Shown: one piece after another, positions 26,013-34,726 of the stretch | Numbering within the stretch: the stretch's first letter is position 1 | Layout: each line of letters begins with the position of its first letter | Source of the DNA: an uncultured Eubacterium sp. | GTDB taxonomy: Bacteria; Bacillota; Clostridia; Peptostreptococcales; Anaerovoracaceae | Assembly (NCBI GenBank): GCA_937894585.1 | Contig: CALBGO010000038.1 | Coordinates: 1-55,909 of the forward strand | DNA: 55,909 nt | Direction of reading: 5' to 3' | The notes under the pieces: model-generated | What the model was told of the DNA's origin: nothing | The model's input: the letters and a program-made list of their open reading frames with translations, nothing else | The model's database searches: none | Position numbers and translations under genes: made by a program

Positions 26013-27001
26013 CAGCCGATATCTCCTTTTCTGATCGCATCTGCGATTTCTTTTGCATAATAAGTCATAATAATATCCGCACCGGCTCTGTACATAGACA
26101 CCGCTGTTTCGCACATAATGCCGTACTCGTCAATTAAGCCGGCTTTGCCTGCATTTTTAATCATGGCATATTCGCCGCTGACGCTGTAGGTTGCAATAGG
26201 AAGATTGGTATTGTAAGATAGCTCCCGAATCACATCCAGATAGGAAAGCGCCGGTTTTATCATCAGAATATCCGCACCTTCCGCTTCGTCAATGAGCGCT
26301 TCCTTCATACCCTCTCTCAGATTGTGAAAATCCATCTGGTAAGTTTTCCGATCTCCGAAAGAAGGCGCGCTGCCCGCCGCATCTCTGAACGGTCCGTAGA
26401 ATTTAGACGCATATTTTACCGCATAACTCATAATCGGCGTATTTTCAAAACCGTTATCGTCAAGACCTTCTCGAAGAGCTGCAATATGACCGTCCATCAT
26501 ATCAGAAGGCGCAACCATATCCGCCCCTGCCGCCGCATGAGAAACTGCTGTTTTTGCCAGATATTTCAGCGTTTTGTCGTTGTCCACATCGTGGCCGCAC
26601 AGAATGCCGCAGTGACCGTGGGAAGTATATTCGCACATACATACATCCGTAATCACATAAACCTCATCCTTATACTCCTCTTTAATGGCGCGGACTGCCT
26701 GCTGAACAACCCCGTTTTCCGCATAAGCCTGACTGCCCTTTTCGTCCTTTTCTTTTGGAATTCCGAACAAAAGCACCTTATTGACGCCGTGGGAAAGACA
26801 TTCGTCGATGACTTCCTTTGCTCTGTCCGGACTGTACCGGTACTGCCCTTCCATAGCTGCGATTTCTGCCTTGATATTCGTTCCTTCTTCAAAGAAAATC
26901 GGATAAATCAGACTGTCAGCCGATGCTCTTGTTTCTCTTACCATTCCGCGAATCAGCGGATTTTTTCTCAGTCTTCTCGGTCTGTTAATCATTGCAATCA
27001 C
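26012..27001 (-). CDS. hemB: Porphobilinogen synthase (5-aminolevulinate dehydratase)
   Basis: A 329-residue enzyme condensing two 5-aminolevulinates. Zinc ligands are the three Cys of DVCMCEYTSHGHCG (121, 123, 131), so it is a zinc-type enzyme. The Schiff-base lysines are in YAVKYASKFYGPFRDA (196) and LMIKPALSYLD (249). The start at 27001 overlaps the cobA-hemD gene by 17 bases; an ATG at 26992 (MINRPRR) is equally possible. It ends one base into hemL. Confidence 0.95.
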   Translation of the reverse strand: MIAMINRPRRLRKNPLIRGMVRETRASADSLIYPIFFEEGTNIKAEIAAMEGQYRYSPDRAKEVIDECLSHGVNKVLLFGIPKEKDEKGSQAYAENGVVQQAVRAIKEEYKDEVYVITDVCMCEYTSHGHCGILCGHDVDNDKTLKYLAKTAVSHAAAGADMVAPSDMMDGHIAALREGLDDNGFENTPIMSYAVKYASKFYGPFRDAAGSAPSFGDRKTYQMDFHNLREGMKEALIDEAEGADILMIKPALSYLDVIRELSYNTNLPIATYSVSGEYAMIKNAGKAGLIDEYGIMCETAVSMYRAGADIIMTYYAKEIADAIRKGDIG

Positions 27002-28460
27002 TCCTTACCTTATCAACCATACTGTCTATCGTTGCTTTTTCGGAAACAACTGTTTCAAATCCGAATTTTTCTGCTTCTGCCGCAGTCTGTCTGCCGATGC
27101 ACAGAGCTTTAACACCTGCAAAATTTTCCCGCTTCTGTGTCTTCACAAAGCCGTCTACGCAGGATTTGCTGGTAAAAGTTACATAATCCCAGCTTTCCGG
27201 TTCTGCGATTTCCGGATGCTCCACATAAGATGTATTGTACACAGGGTAATCCAGATAGGAAATCCCGCCTGCGTCAAGGGCGTCCGTCAAATCTGCCGTA
27301 CCGATTTTCGCCCGCAGAAGAATCACCTTGTTTTCAGAAGTAACAAAGCCTTCCGATACCATTTCTTTTCCCAAAGTCTCTCCGTCAAAAATACTCGGCA
27401 CAAAATCCGCACGAAGTCCGTAATCCTCAAGCGCTTTTGCCGTTGCGCTGCCGATGCAGGCAAATCTCTTTTCGGAAACTGCCCGCACATCTTTTCCCTG
27501 CTCAAAAAGCCAGTTGAAAAAAGAGTGCACGCCCTCGGTACTGGTAAATACACAGGTGTCATACGCTGTAAAAGGCGGATTCATAGGTCTTATGAACTCC
27601 GTTCTGATACAAGGATACAGTCCGGTTTCCGCACCCAGCGCCCGCAGCTTTCCTTCCAGACGGGAAGCTTTGCTTTTCGGCTGTGTCACTAAAATCCTCT
27701 TTCCTTTCAGAGACAGATTTCCGAACCAGTCAAACCGATCCGAAAGACTGCACACCTTGCCCACTGCGATTACCGCAGGAGATTTCACTCTGTTTTCCCG
27801 AACCACTTCTTCAATATGCGCCAAATCAGAAACGAATTTTCTCTGTTTCGCATAAGTGCCGTTTTCGATGACTGCACAAGGCATAGCTTTATCCATACCG
27901 GCTTTCATCAGTCCGTCTGCGATACGGCCGCAGGTAGATACACTCATCATAAAAATCAAAGTACCGTTTAATCTCACCAGCGCGTCAAAATCAATGGAAA
28001 GCTCCGCTCCCGCCTTGGCATGACCTGTAATGATATGCAGTGAGGAGCAGAAGTCTCTGTGGGTTACCGGAATGCCCGCATAAGCCGGTACAGATATGGA
28101 GGAAGTAATGCCCGGCACCACCTCAAAGGAGACGCCCGCATCAGACAAAAGTTCCAGCTCTTCGCCGCCTCTGCCGAAGACGAAAGGATCTCCGCCTTTG
28201 AGCCGCACCACCTTTTTTCCGGCTTGTCCTTCTCTCAGAAGAATTCTGTTGATTTCGTGCTGCGGTACAGGGTGATCGCCCACATTTTTGCCTACATCAA
28301 TCAGTTCCGTACCTTCCGGAATCAAATCCATAATGCTTTCGCTGACTAACCGGTCATAGACGATAACATCAGCTTCCTGAATCAGCCGCACCGCCTTGAC
28401 GGTGAGAAGCTCTTTGTCGCCGGGACCTGCGCCCACCAGATATACGATTCCGTTCTTCAT
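26985..28460 (-). CDS. cobA-hemD: Fused uroporphyrinogen-III C-methyltransferase and uroporphyrinogen-III synthase
   Basis: A 491-residue fusion. Residues 1 to about 245 are a SAM-dependent methylase (VYLVGAGPGDKELLTVKAVRLIQEADVIVYDRLV, RLKGGDPFVFGRGGEE, GITSSISVPAYAGIPVTHR) that converts uroporphyrinogen III to precorrin-2. Residues from about 250 are a HemD domain (RILVTQP, FTSTEGVHSFF, VTFTSKSCVDGF) that closes hydroxymethylbilane to uroporphyrinogen III. This fusion is common in clostridia. It overlaps hemC by four bases and hemB by 17. Confidence 0.94.
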   Translation of the reverse strand: MKNGIVYLVGAGPGDKELLTVKAVRLIQEADVIVYDRLVSESIMDLIPEGTELIDVGKNVGDHPVPQHEINRILLREGQAGKKVVRLKGGDPFVFGRGGEELELLSDAGVSFEVVPGITSSISVPAYAGIPVTHRDFCSSLHIITGHAKAGAELSIDFDALVRLNGTLIFMMSVSTCGRIADGLMKAGMDKAMPCAVIENGTYAKQRKFVSDLAHIEEVVRENRVKSPAVIAVGKVCSLSDRFDWFGNLSLKGKRILVTQPKSKASRLEGKLRALGAETGLYPCIRTEFIRPMNPPFTAYDTCVFTSTEGVHSFFNWLFEQGKDVRAVSEKRFACIGSATAKALEDYGLRADFVPSIFDGETLGKEMVSEGFVTSENKVILLRAKIGTADLTDALDAGGISYLDYPVYNTSYVEHPEIAEPESWDYVTFTSKSCVDGFVKTQKRENFAGVKALCIGRQTAAEAEKFGFETVVSEKATIDSMVDKVRSDCND

Positions 28461-29332
28461 AATTTCATCCCTTTCATCTTCAGGGCAAGGGTTTTTCCCA
28501 GCGCCTCGCCCTCCGTCTTATTTCCTTTGATTTCATCTGTAAACTGATTTTCATCTTCATCTACATAATAGCCGCGTATAGTAATTTCATCTCCGCAGAT
28601 GGTGGCGTAAGCCGCTACGGGAGAGCTGCACCCGCCGTCCAAAGTCCGTACATAGCTTCTTTCGGCAAGGGCAGCAAGACGAGCCTCCTCATCGTTAAAA
28701 TCCGCAAGAAACGGTACTTCATAGCCGGCTCTGCCCTGAACAGCCAGAATACCCTGACAGGCTGCCGGCAGAATTTCCTCGGCATCAAAAATCTTGCTTA
28801 CTCTATCGGTAAGTCCCAGCCTTTTGATGCCGGCATAAGCTAAAATAAGAGCGTCATACCTGCCTTCGTCCAATTTTTTGAATCTGGTCTGTACGTTCCC
28901 TCTTACAGACTTTACTGCCGCATCCGGATACAGCTTCTTAATCTGCAGGGTTCTGCGTTTGCTGGAGCAGCCGATCACCGGATTTTCCGGAAGCGCAGAA
29001 AGCCCTGCGCGGAGAATTAAAGCGTCCCTTGGATCTTCCCGCTTTGAGAATGCCAGCAGAGGAAGCTTCTCCGATACTTCCATGGGCATATCCTTCAAAC
29101 TGTGCACCGTCAGATCGGCTCTTTCTTCCAGCAGCGCTTTATCCAGCTCTTTGACAAAAAGTCCTTTACCTCCGATCTGATCCAGAGTTTTATCCAAAAT
29201 CATATCGCCGGTGGTCTTCATCGTTAAAAGTTCTGTCTCTATAGTTTCATCGTATGCTTTGACAGCATCTATGACCATTTCCGACTGAATCACAGCCAGT
29301 TTGCTTTCCCGGCTTCCTACTATTACTTTCAT
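28457..29332 (-). CDS. hemC: Hydroxymethylbilane synthase
   Basis: A 291-residue enzyme polymerising four porphobilinogens. The N-terminus VGSRESKLAVIQSE, the block GGKGLFVKELDKALLEERADLTVHSLKDMP and the cofactor-binding Cys235 in LDGGCSSPVAAYA are clear. It sits between sirC and cobA-hemD with overlaps of one and four bases, so translation is coupled along this stretch. Confidence 0.95.
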   Translation of the reverse strand: MKVIVGSRESKLAVIQSEMVIDAVKAYDETIETELLTMKTTGDMILDKTLDQIGGKGLFVKELDKALLEERADLTVHSLKDMPMEVSEKLPLLAFSKREDPRDALILRAGLSALPENPVIGCSSKRRTLQIKKLYPDAAVKSVRGNVQTRFKKLDEGRYDALILAYAGIKRLGLTDRVSKIFDAEEILPAACQGILAVQGRAGYEVPFLADFNDEEARLAALAERSYVRTLDGGCSSPVAAYATICGDEITIRGYYVDEDENQFTDEIKGNKTEGEALGKTLALKMKGMKL

Positions 29333-29796
29333 CAGTATGCCTTTCCTTTTATTATTTCTCTTACTTTTGCGGCAGCCCTTCTGACTGATCCGTGATCATT
29401 TCCCGTGCCGGCAATACCTGCCGTCACTTCTTCACCTGCCGCAACTGCCGGAAAAAAGAAGGTACATTCTTCCTTCCGGTCGCAGACACTGACAGGAATT
29501 TCTTTTTCTTTCGCATCAAGACCTGCTCTGCGGTTCACTTTCCGATCGCAGGTACAGACAAGAACCATAAAACAGTCTTTCATATATTTTTTATCGTAAC
29601 TGTCGGCAATCCAGACAATACGCCCTGTTTCTGCAAGGTCTGCCAGTTTCTCTGTCAGCGCCGGACTTACGACCGTAATCTGAAAATCGAATTCCGTCAA
29701 AGTGCCGATTCTGCGTTCTGCAATCTTTCCGCCGCCGATTACCAGAACCTCTTTTCCTTCGGAAGAAACGAAAAGAGGAAAATATCTATTCTTCAT
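29332..29796 (-). CDS. Precorrin-2 dehydrogenase, short form
   Basis: A 154-residue NAD-binding protein of the SirC/Met8/CysG-N family that oxidises precorrin-2 to sirohydrochlorin. It has YFPLFVSSEGKEVLVIGGGKIAERRIGTL, the usual Rossmann start, then VCTCDRKVNRR and FFFPAVAAGEEVTAGIAGTGN. It is shorter than the usual 200-220 residues and stops after the dimerisation strand region, so the helical C-terminal domain is missing. Short versions occur next to cob genes in other clostridia. With CbiK acting early, sirohydrochlorin is the needed product. Confidence 0.85.
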   Translation of the reverse strand: MKNRYFPLFVSSEGKEVLVIGGGKIAERRIGTLTEFDFQITVVSPALTEKLADLAETGRIVWIADSYDKKYMKDCFMVLVCTCDRKVNRRAGLDAKEKEIPVSVCDRKEECTFFFPAVAAGEEVTAGIAGTGNDHGSVRRAAAKVREIIKGKAY

Positions 29797-30571
29797 AAAA
29801 AGCCTCCGCCTTTTTCATCACCTCTTCAAAAGAGTCCCCCTGCTCCGCCGAAGGTCTTCTGATGACGATGACCTGAAAACCCGCTTCAAGCACCGCCAGC
29901 TTATCGTCAAAGCCCCCGGGCTTTCCCGTATCTTTTGTAACAAGGTATGTACAGCCGTACTGTCTCATCGTAGCAAGGTTCATTTCCCGGGAAAAAGGTC
30001 CCTGCATAGCGATAATATGCCCCGCAGGAATGCCTGCATTATGACATGCCGCAATGGATTCCGCCGACGGCAGCACCCTTGCAAAAACTCTCTCTGCCAT
30101 ATAGGAAATACCGCTGTATTTCCCAAGCTCTTTTGCGCCGGTCGTCAGAAGCACCCTCTCTCTGTGTCCGTTCAGAAGCTCAACCGCTTCGGAAATCGAA
30201 TCGACCTCCGTTACACCTTCCCGGATTTTCCCGCTTCTTTCACGAAAAAGCCGCACATAAGAAACTTCCGTCTGTCTGCATGCCTTTTTAATATTTTCTG
30301 TCACCTCTTTGGCATAGGGATGAGTCGCATCGATTACCATACCGTAAGAACTTTCTGCCAGGAGCCGCTTCATATCCTGCTCTTTGAGTCTTCCTTCCAT
30401 AACCGAAAGTCCCGGAATATCTTCTAACAGTTCCGTACCGTAGCAGGTAGCGACACAGAAATCGGCTTTTTCCTGCCAGCCCTTCTTCCAAAATGCCTCC
30501 GCCAGCTTATGCCCTTCGAAAGTTCCTGCAAAAACCAGTATTTTCTTTTTCTTATACGCCTTTGTATCCAC
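29786..30571 (-). CDS. cbiJ: Cobalt-precorrin-6A reductase
   Basis: A 261-residue enzyme reducing the macrocycle after ring contraction. It has KILVFAGTFEGHKLAEAF, ATCYGTELLEDIPGLSVMEGRL, VIDATHPYAKEVTENI and a C-terminal LVTKDTGKPGGFDDKLAVLEAG block. It overlaps cbiH by 20 bases and sirC by 11. Confidence 0.92.
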   Translation of the reverse strand: MDTKAYKKKKILVFAGTFEGHKLAEAFWKKGWQEKADFCVATCYGTELLEDIPGLSVMEGRLKEQDMKRLLAESSYGMVIDATHPYAKEVTENIKKACRQTEVSYVRLFRERSGKIREGVTEVDSISEAVELLNGHRERVLLTTGAKELGKYSGISYMAERVFARVLPSAESIAACHNAGIPAGHIIAMQGPFSREMNLATMRQYGCTYLVTKDTGKPGGFDDKLAVLEAGFQVIVIRRPSAEQGDSFEEVMKKAEAFYEE

Positions 30572-31286
30572 GAGGTGTTACCAGCTTTCCGTTGATAATT
30601 TTTGTTGCGCTGTTTCCCACAAATACGGTAGTAAACATATCGATATCTTCATTGTTTTTCAGCTCCGCCATAGTGCAGATTACGGCTTTCTCCCCTTCTC
30701 TGCCGATATTCTTCACATAGCCGCAAGGGGTATCCCAACTTTTGGCGCAGCTCATAATATCCGCCGCTCTGTCAATATAGTCGCGGCGTTTTTTGCTTTT
30801 CGGGTTGTAAAGACAGACCACAAAGTCTGCTTCTGCCGCCAGTTTCAGCCTTTTTTCGATTTTCTCCCAGGGTGTCAGCAGGTCTGACAGAGAAATTACC
30901 GCAAAATCGTGAATCAGAGGAGCGCCCAAAACTGCCGCGCCGCTGCAAGCCGCCGTAATACCCGGAACGGTAATAATCTCTACTTCCGGATGATCTGCGG
31001 CAACCTCCGACATAACACCCGCCATACCGTATACCCCTGCGTCACCGCTGCATACAAAAGCCACATCCTTGCCGGACAGCGCAGATTCCAGCGCCATTTT
31101 GCACCGATCCACCTCCTGTTTCATGGCGGTGGACTTCACTTCTTTTCCTTCCGTCAGCTCTTTGACCAAATCCACATACAGCGTGTAGCCTACCACCACA
31201 TCACTGTTTTCAATAGCGCAAGCCGCCTGAGGCGTCATATACTCGCTGCCTCCGGGACCGATTCCCACTACATAAATTTTCATCAT
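30552..31286 (-). CDS. cbiH: Cobalt-precorrin-3B C17-methyltransferase
   Basis: A 244-residue tetrapyrrole methylase that contracts the ring. Markers are KIYVVGIGPGGSEYMTPQA at the start, GYTLYVDLVKEL, FVCSGDAGVYGMAG, PGITAACSGAAVLGAPLIHDFAVISLSDLLTPW and VCLYNPKSKKR. It lies one base after hemA. Confidence 0.94.
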   Translation of the reverse strand: MMKIYVVGIGPGGSEYMTPQAACAIENSDVVVGYTLYVDLVKELTEGKEVKSTAMKQEVDRCKMALESALSGKDVAFVCSGDAGVYGMAGVMSEVAADHPEVEIITVPGITAACSGAAVLGAPLIHDFAVISLSDLLTPWEKIEKRLKLAAEADFVVCLYNPKSKKRRDYIDRAADIMSCAKSWDTPCGYVKNIGREGEKAVICTMAELKNNEDIDMFTTVFVGNSATKIINGKLVTPRGYKGV

Positions 31287-31287
31287 T

Positions 31288-32274
31288 TTATCCTCTCTTC
31301 AAAGACTCCCGGAAGCTGAGCCATTTATGGAAGTCTTTGATATACTTTTCTATAATTCTTTCAATTTCTGCAAGCTGCTCTTCCTGGCAGGCATCTCTGA
31401 CATCTCTGCCCAGGGTATCGATATCGTAATATCGTACATGAGAAATCTCCTCGATTTTCGGGTCGATATCTCTTGGCACCGCCAGATCAATAAAGACCTC
31501 GGGAATATGAGAAAGCTTTTCCACTTCGTCGTAATGAACAGTGTAGTGAGGACTTAAAGTCGCGCTGACCACTGCATCTGCTTCGGAAATCGCTTTGTAC
31601 CTGTCGCTGTAATTAACCGTTTCTGTACCGCGGGGCACGATATTTTCTCCGTGACGGTACTGACGCAGCGTCATAGTCGGTGAAAGGCCTTCCTTTACCA
31701 AAAGTTCCGCTACAAGTCTTCCGATCATACCGTTTCCAATTACCAGAACCTTTTTCAGCGCCGGATTGGTGCGGATCAGCTTAACCGCCCTCGATGCTGT
31801 GGAATTATCGTCCACCTTAAAATCCACCAGAGTTTTAACCTTCTTTCCCGCTGCGACACCCTGACGGAACATTACATTTAAAACAGCGTCTGTGGCTTTT
31901 ACTTTCTGAGCCGCTTTCAGCGCGTCGTCCACCTGTGTCACAATCTGGTCGTCTCCCCAGATCTGAGATTCCGCACCGGAAGCTACTTTGCACAGATGCA
32001 GGAAAGCTTCATCTCCTTCCAAGGTTTTGCTCATATGGCTGTAATCATCGTAGGATACGCCGATACACTGGCAAAGCGCAGAGAACGGATTCAGCTCCGT
32101 CCCCTCTTTCAGAGAAAAATACAGCTCTGTCCTGTTGCAAGTGGCAATCAGCACTGCACCGAGAATTTCCTCCTTGGCAGAAAGCCTGCTGTAAATCTCC
32201 GCAGTCTGAGTTTTAGTACAGGAGAACACCTCTCTTTCACTGAGCGAAGCCATATTGTAATCTATGTATGACAT
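31288..32274 (-). CDS. hemA: Glutamyl-tRNA reductase
   Basis: A 328-residue enzyme that reduces glutamyl-tRNA to glutamate-1-semialdehyde, the first step of the C5 route. The catalytic Cys is in ATCNRTELYF (Cys46). The NADPH domain has VLVIGNGMIGRLVAELL. The GExQILGQ motif is altered to GDDQIVTQ. It is shorter than the 400-450 residues of many HemA proteins because the C-terminal dimerisation domain is small. I start it at 32274 (MSYIDYNM), eight bases after cbiG; the frame to 32328 overlaps cbiG. Confidence 0.92.
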   Translation of the reverse strand: MSYIDYNMASLSEREVFSCTKTQTAEIYSRLSAKEEILGAVLIATCNRTELYFSLKEGTELNPFSALCQCIGVSYDDYSHMSKTLEGDEAFLHLCKVASGAESQIWGDDQIVTQVDDALKAAQKVKATDAVLNVMFRQGVAAGKKVKTLVDFKVDDNSTASRAVKLIRTNPALKKVLVIGNGMIGRLVAELLVKEGLSPTMTLRQYRHGENIVPRGTETVNYSDRYKAISEADAVVSATLSPHYTVHYDEVEKLSHIPEVFIDLAVPRDIDPKIEEISHVRYYDIDTLGRDVRDACQEEQLAEIERIIEKYIKDFHKWLSFRESLKRG

Positions 32275-32282
32275 AATAATAT

Positions 32283-33284
32283 TCAAAATCTGCACTTCCA
32301 ATCTTTCATCGCAAGGGCGCAGGTACAACCTCCGCCGCTTATCTTTGATAAAACTTTTCTTCCGTTTCCGCTGGCAAGAACTGCGCTGCGTTCACAGACA
32401 TTATCCACGCCGGCAACTGATTTTACCAGAGCAGAAGCCGCAAAATCTCCTTCTGCCCGATTCAGTTCTTCCGCCGTATAAGTTACAAAAGGAATTCCGT
32501 ATTTACGGCTGAAAGCTAAAATTGCCGGTTCCTCTTTTTTTAAGTCGACAGATGCAATCTGTGCTGCCGCTTCTATGGCAATCCCCTGTTCCTCAAGGTT
32601 TTTCAGTATGAATCTTTCAAACTGTTCCGCATCGATGCCCTTTCTGCAGCCTGCTCCGATAGAAACGATTTTCGGCACCGCATTTAAGGTATTTGCAAAA
32701 GGCTTCTCCTTGCCTGACAGGCTGACGCAGATTCCCGTTTCCGCAGAATCCCGTGTCAGCTCAAAGGGCAGCTCCCCTTCAACATAAAAGCTGCTCTGAA
32801 AGCCCACTTTTTCTCCCCGAAGCACTGCAGCCGAAACAGATTTAATCTGTCCGATATTTATAATGCGGCAGCCCGCTTTTTTGCTCCATATATCTACCGC
32901 AAATTTTTTGTTAAGGTCTGTAGCTGTGGTGATAACAGGCTCTGCACCGACAAGTCCGGAAAGAACAAGCGCCGCATCGTTAGCTCCGCCCAGATGGCCC
33001 GAAAGCAGAGAAACAGCATATCTGCCGAATTCGTCCATAACAACCACCGCAGGGTCTGTATCCTTGCTTTTCAAAAGCGGCGCGATCAGGCGAACCGCAA
33101 TACCCGCCGCGCAAATAAAGAGAACGGTATCTTTTTCCGCAAACTGCCGGGCAAGGTATTCCTTCGCAGTCTGCTTTTCACTGTCGTAAAGCTCACCTCT
33201 GCAGCCTTCGGGAAGTTTTGACAGAATCTGTTCCGCCAGCGCTCTCCCCCTGTCTGTAAAAGCCAGTATACTTAAGTTTTTCAT
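32283..33284 (-). CDS. cbiG: Cobalt-precorrin-5A hydrolase
   Basis: A 333-residue protein that opens the ring lactone and releases acetaldehyde. The N-terminal half shows LFICAAGIAVRLIAPLLKSKDTDPAVVVMDE and SLLSGHLGGANDAAL. The C-terminal CbiG domain shows GAGCRKGIDAEQFERF, ASVDLKKEEPA and FVTYTAEELN. It lies between cbiF, overlapping by one base, and hemA. Confidence 0.94.
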   Translation of the reverse strand: MKNLSILAFTDRGRALAEQILSKLPEGCRGELYDSEKQTAKEYLARQFAEKDTVLFICAAGIAVRLIAPLLKSKDTDPAVVVMDEFGRYAVSLLSGHLGGANDAALVLSGLVGAEPVITTATDLNKKFAVDIWSKKAGCRIINIGQIKSVSAAVLRGEKVGFQSSFYVEGELPFELTRDSAETGICVSLSGKEKPFANTLNAVPKIVSIGAGCRKGIDAEQFERFILKNLEEQGIAIEAAAQIASVDLKKEEPAILAFSRKYGIPFVTYTAEELNRAEGDFAASALVKSVAGVDNVCERSAVLASGNGRKVLSKISGGGCTCALAMKDWKCRF

Positions 33285-34033
33285 TATTTCGTCGCCTCTC
33301 TGAAAAGATGGGTAAAAGAAGGATCGTAAAGCCTGGATCGTTCATATTCGTTTCCCAAAAATCCTCCCACCATAATCAGCGCCATTTTATTGATGCCGTT
33401 TTCTTCGGCTGCCTCCGCAATATGGTCCACTGTGGTGCGGATCACTTTTTCATCGGGCCAGGTTGCTTTATATACAATCGCTGCCGGAGAGTCCGGCGCA
33501 TAGCCGCCTTCGATCAGCCGCGCGGAAAGCTCTTTCAACATGGTGGAAGTCAGAAATACCACCATAGTCGCGCCGTGAGCCGCAAGCTTGCTGATTTCCT
33601 CTTTTTCCGGAACCGGAGTTCTTCCCGCCATTCTGGTCAGAATTACAGTCTGGCTCACATTAGGCAGAGTATATTCCGCATTTAAGGCTGCCGCCGCGCC
33701 GATAAATGAGCTGACGCCCGGCACGGAAACATATTCCATTTCTTCTCTGTCCAGAATATCCATCTGCTCTCTGATCGCGCCGTAAATGCACGGATCTCCC
33801 GTATGCAGACGCACCACTTCTTTGCCCTTGTTTTCTTTCATCACATCGATCACTTCCTCCAGAGTCATCTTTGCGCTGTTATAGATTTTGCAGTCTTCTT
33901 TGGCATAATCCAAAAGGGCAGGGTTCACCAGAGAGCCTGCGTAAATAATCACATCTGCCTTCTTCAAAAGTTCCGCCCCTCTGACAGTAATTAAATCTGC
34001 CGCGCCGGGACCTGCTCCGATAAAATAAATCAT
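33284..34033 (-). CDS. cbiF: Cobalt-precorrin-4 C11-methyltransferase
   Basis: A 249-residue tetrapyrrole methylase with IYFIGAGPGAADLITVRGAELL at the start, VIIYAGSLVNPALL, VVRLHTGDPCIYGAIREQMDIL, VPGVSSFIGAAAALN and LTRMAGRTPVPEKE, all diagnostic for CbiF/CobM. It lies three bases after cbiL. Confidence 0.95.
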   Translation of the reverse strand: MIYFIGAGPGAADLITVRGAELLKKADVIIYAGSLVNPALLDYAKEDCKIYNSAKMTLEEVIDVMKENKGKEVVRLHTGDPCIYGAIREQMDILDREEMEYVSVPGVSSFIGAAAALNAEYTLPNVSQTVILTRMAGRTPVPEKEEISKLAAHGATMVVFLTSTMLKELSARLIEGGYAPDSPAAIVYKATWPDEKVIRTTVDHIAEAAEENGINKMALIMVGGFLGNEYERSRLYDPSFTHLFREATK

Positions 34034-34036
34034 AGT

Positions 34037-34726
34037 TTAGTTCTCCTTCTGTCTTTCTTCCGATGGAATGACGATGAGAGAAAAGTAGCCCGACTGTTCC
34101 GCAAGGTCATTCAAATCTTTATACACTTTTTCATTTTCCATGGTGGCGCATTCCACCATCATAGCCTTCTTATCTTTCAGCTGTTCCTTCAGCTTCATAA
34201 TGGTTTTTCCGGATTTCATCAGCACCTTCGTACCTTCCAGAATTTCCGCCTGACTTCCTTTATAAGTGGCGGGCACGATGTGAAGCATTTCGTCCCGTTC
34301 GCATAATGAAGTATTCAGACTTGCCGCCGCCCCGCAGAAAGACGGAATTCCCGGCACCATAGCCGTATCGTATCCTCTCTCTGTCAGTCTTCTGTGAACA
34401 TACATAACCGTGCTGTAAACGGCGGGATCGCCCAGAGTCAGAAAAGCCACATCTTTTCCCCGGTCCAAAACTGCGCCGATTTTCTCTGCCGCAAGGTCGT
34501 GATACTTATCCAGCTCCGCTTTATCCTTGATCATAGGCATTTCGCACTCTAACAGTTCTTTGTCTGCGATATAGCTTCCTGCGATTTTCAAAGCGATATT
34601 TTCCGAAGCCCCGCTTTTTGGTACAGCGATAACCGGACAGCTTTTTATCGTATTGATTGCCTTAACGGTAAGCAGCTCCGGATCTCCCGGTCCCACACCT
34701 ACCGCATAAAATGTTCCTCTTGTCAT
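34037..34726 (-). CDS. cbiL: Cobalt-precorrin-2 C20-methyltransferase
   Basis: A 229-residue methylase with FYAVGVGPGDPELLTVKAINTI, VIAVPKSG, FLTLGDPAVYSTVMYVHRRL and VPGIPSFCGAAASLN, diagnostic for CbiL/CobI. The start overlaps the cbiD stop by four bases (ATGA). Confidence 0.95.
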   Translation of the reverse strand: MTRGTFYAVGVGPGDPELLTVKAINTIKSCPVIAVPKSGASENIALKIAGSYIADKELLECEMPMIKDKAELDKYHDLAAEKIGAVLDRGKDVAFLTLGDPAVYSTVMYVHRRLTERGYDTAMVPGIPSFCGAAASLNTSLCERDEMLHIVPATYKGSQAEILEGTKVLMKSGKTIMKLKEQLKDKKAMMVECATMENEKVYKDLNDLAEQSGYFSLIVIPSEERQKEN

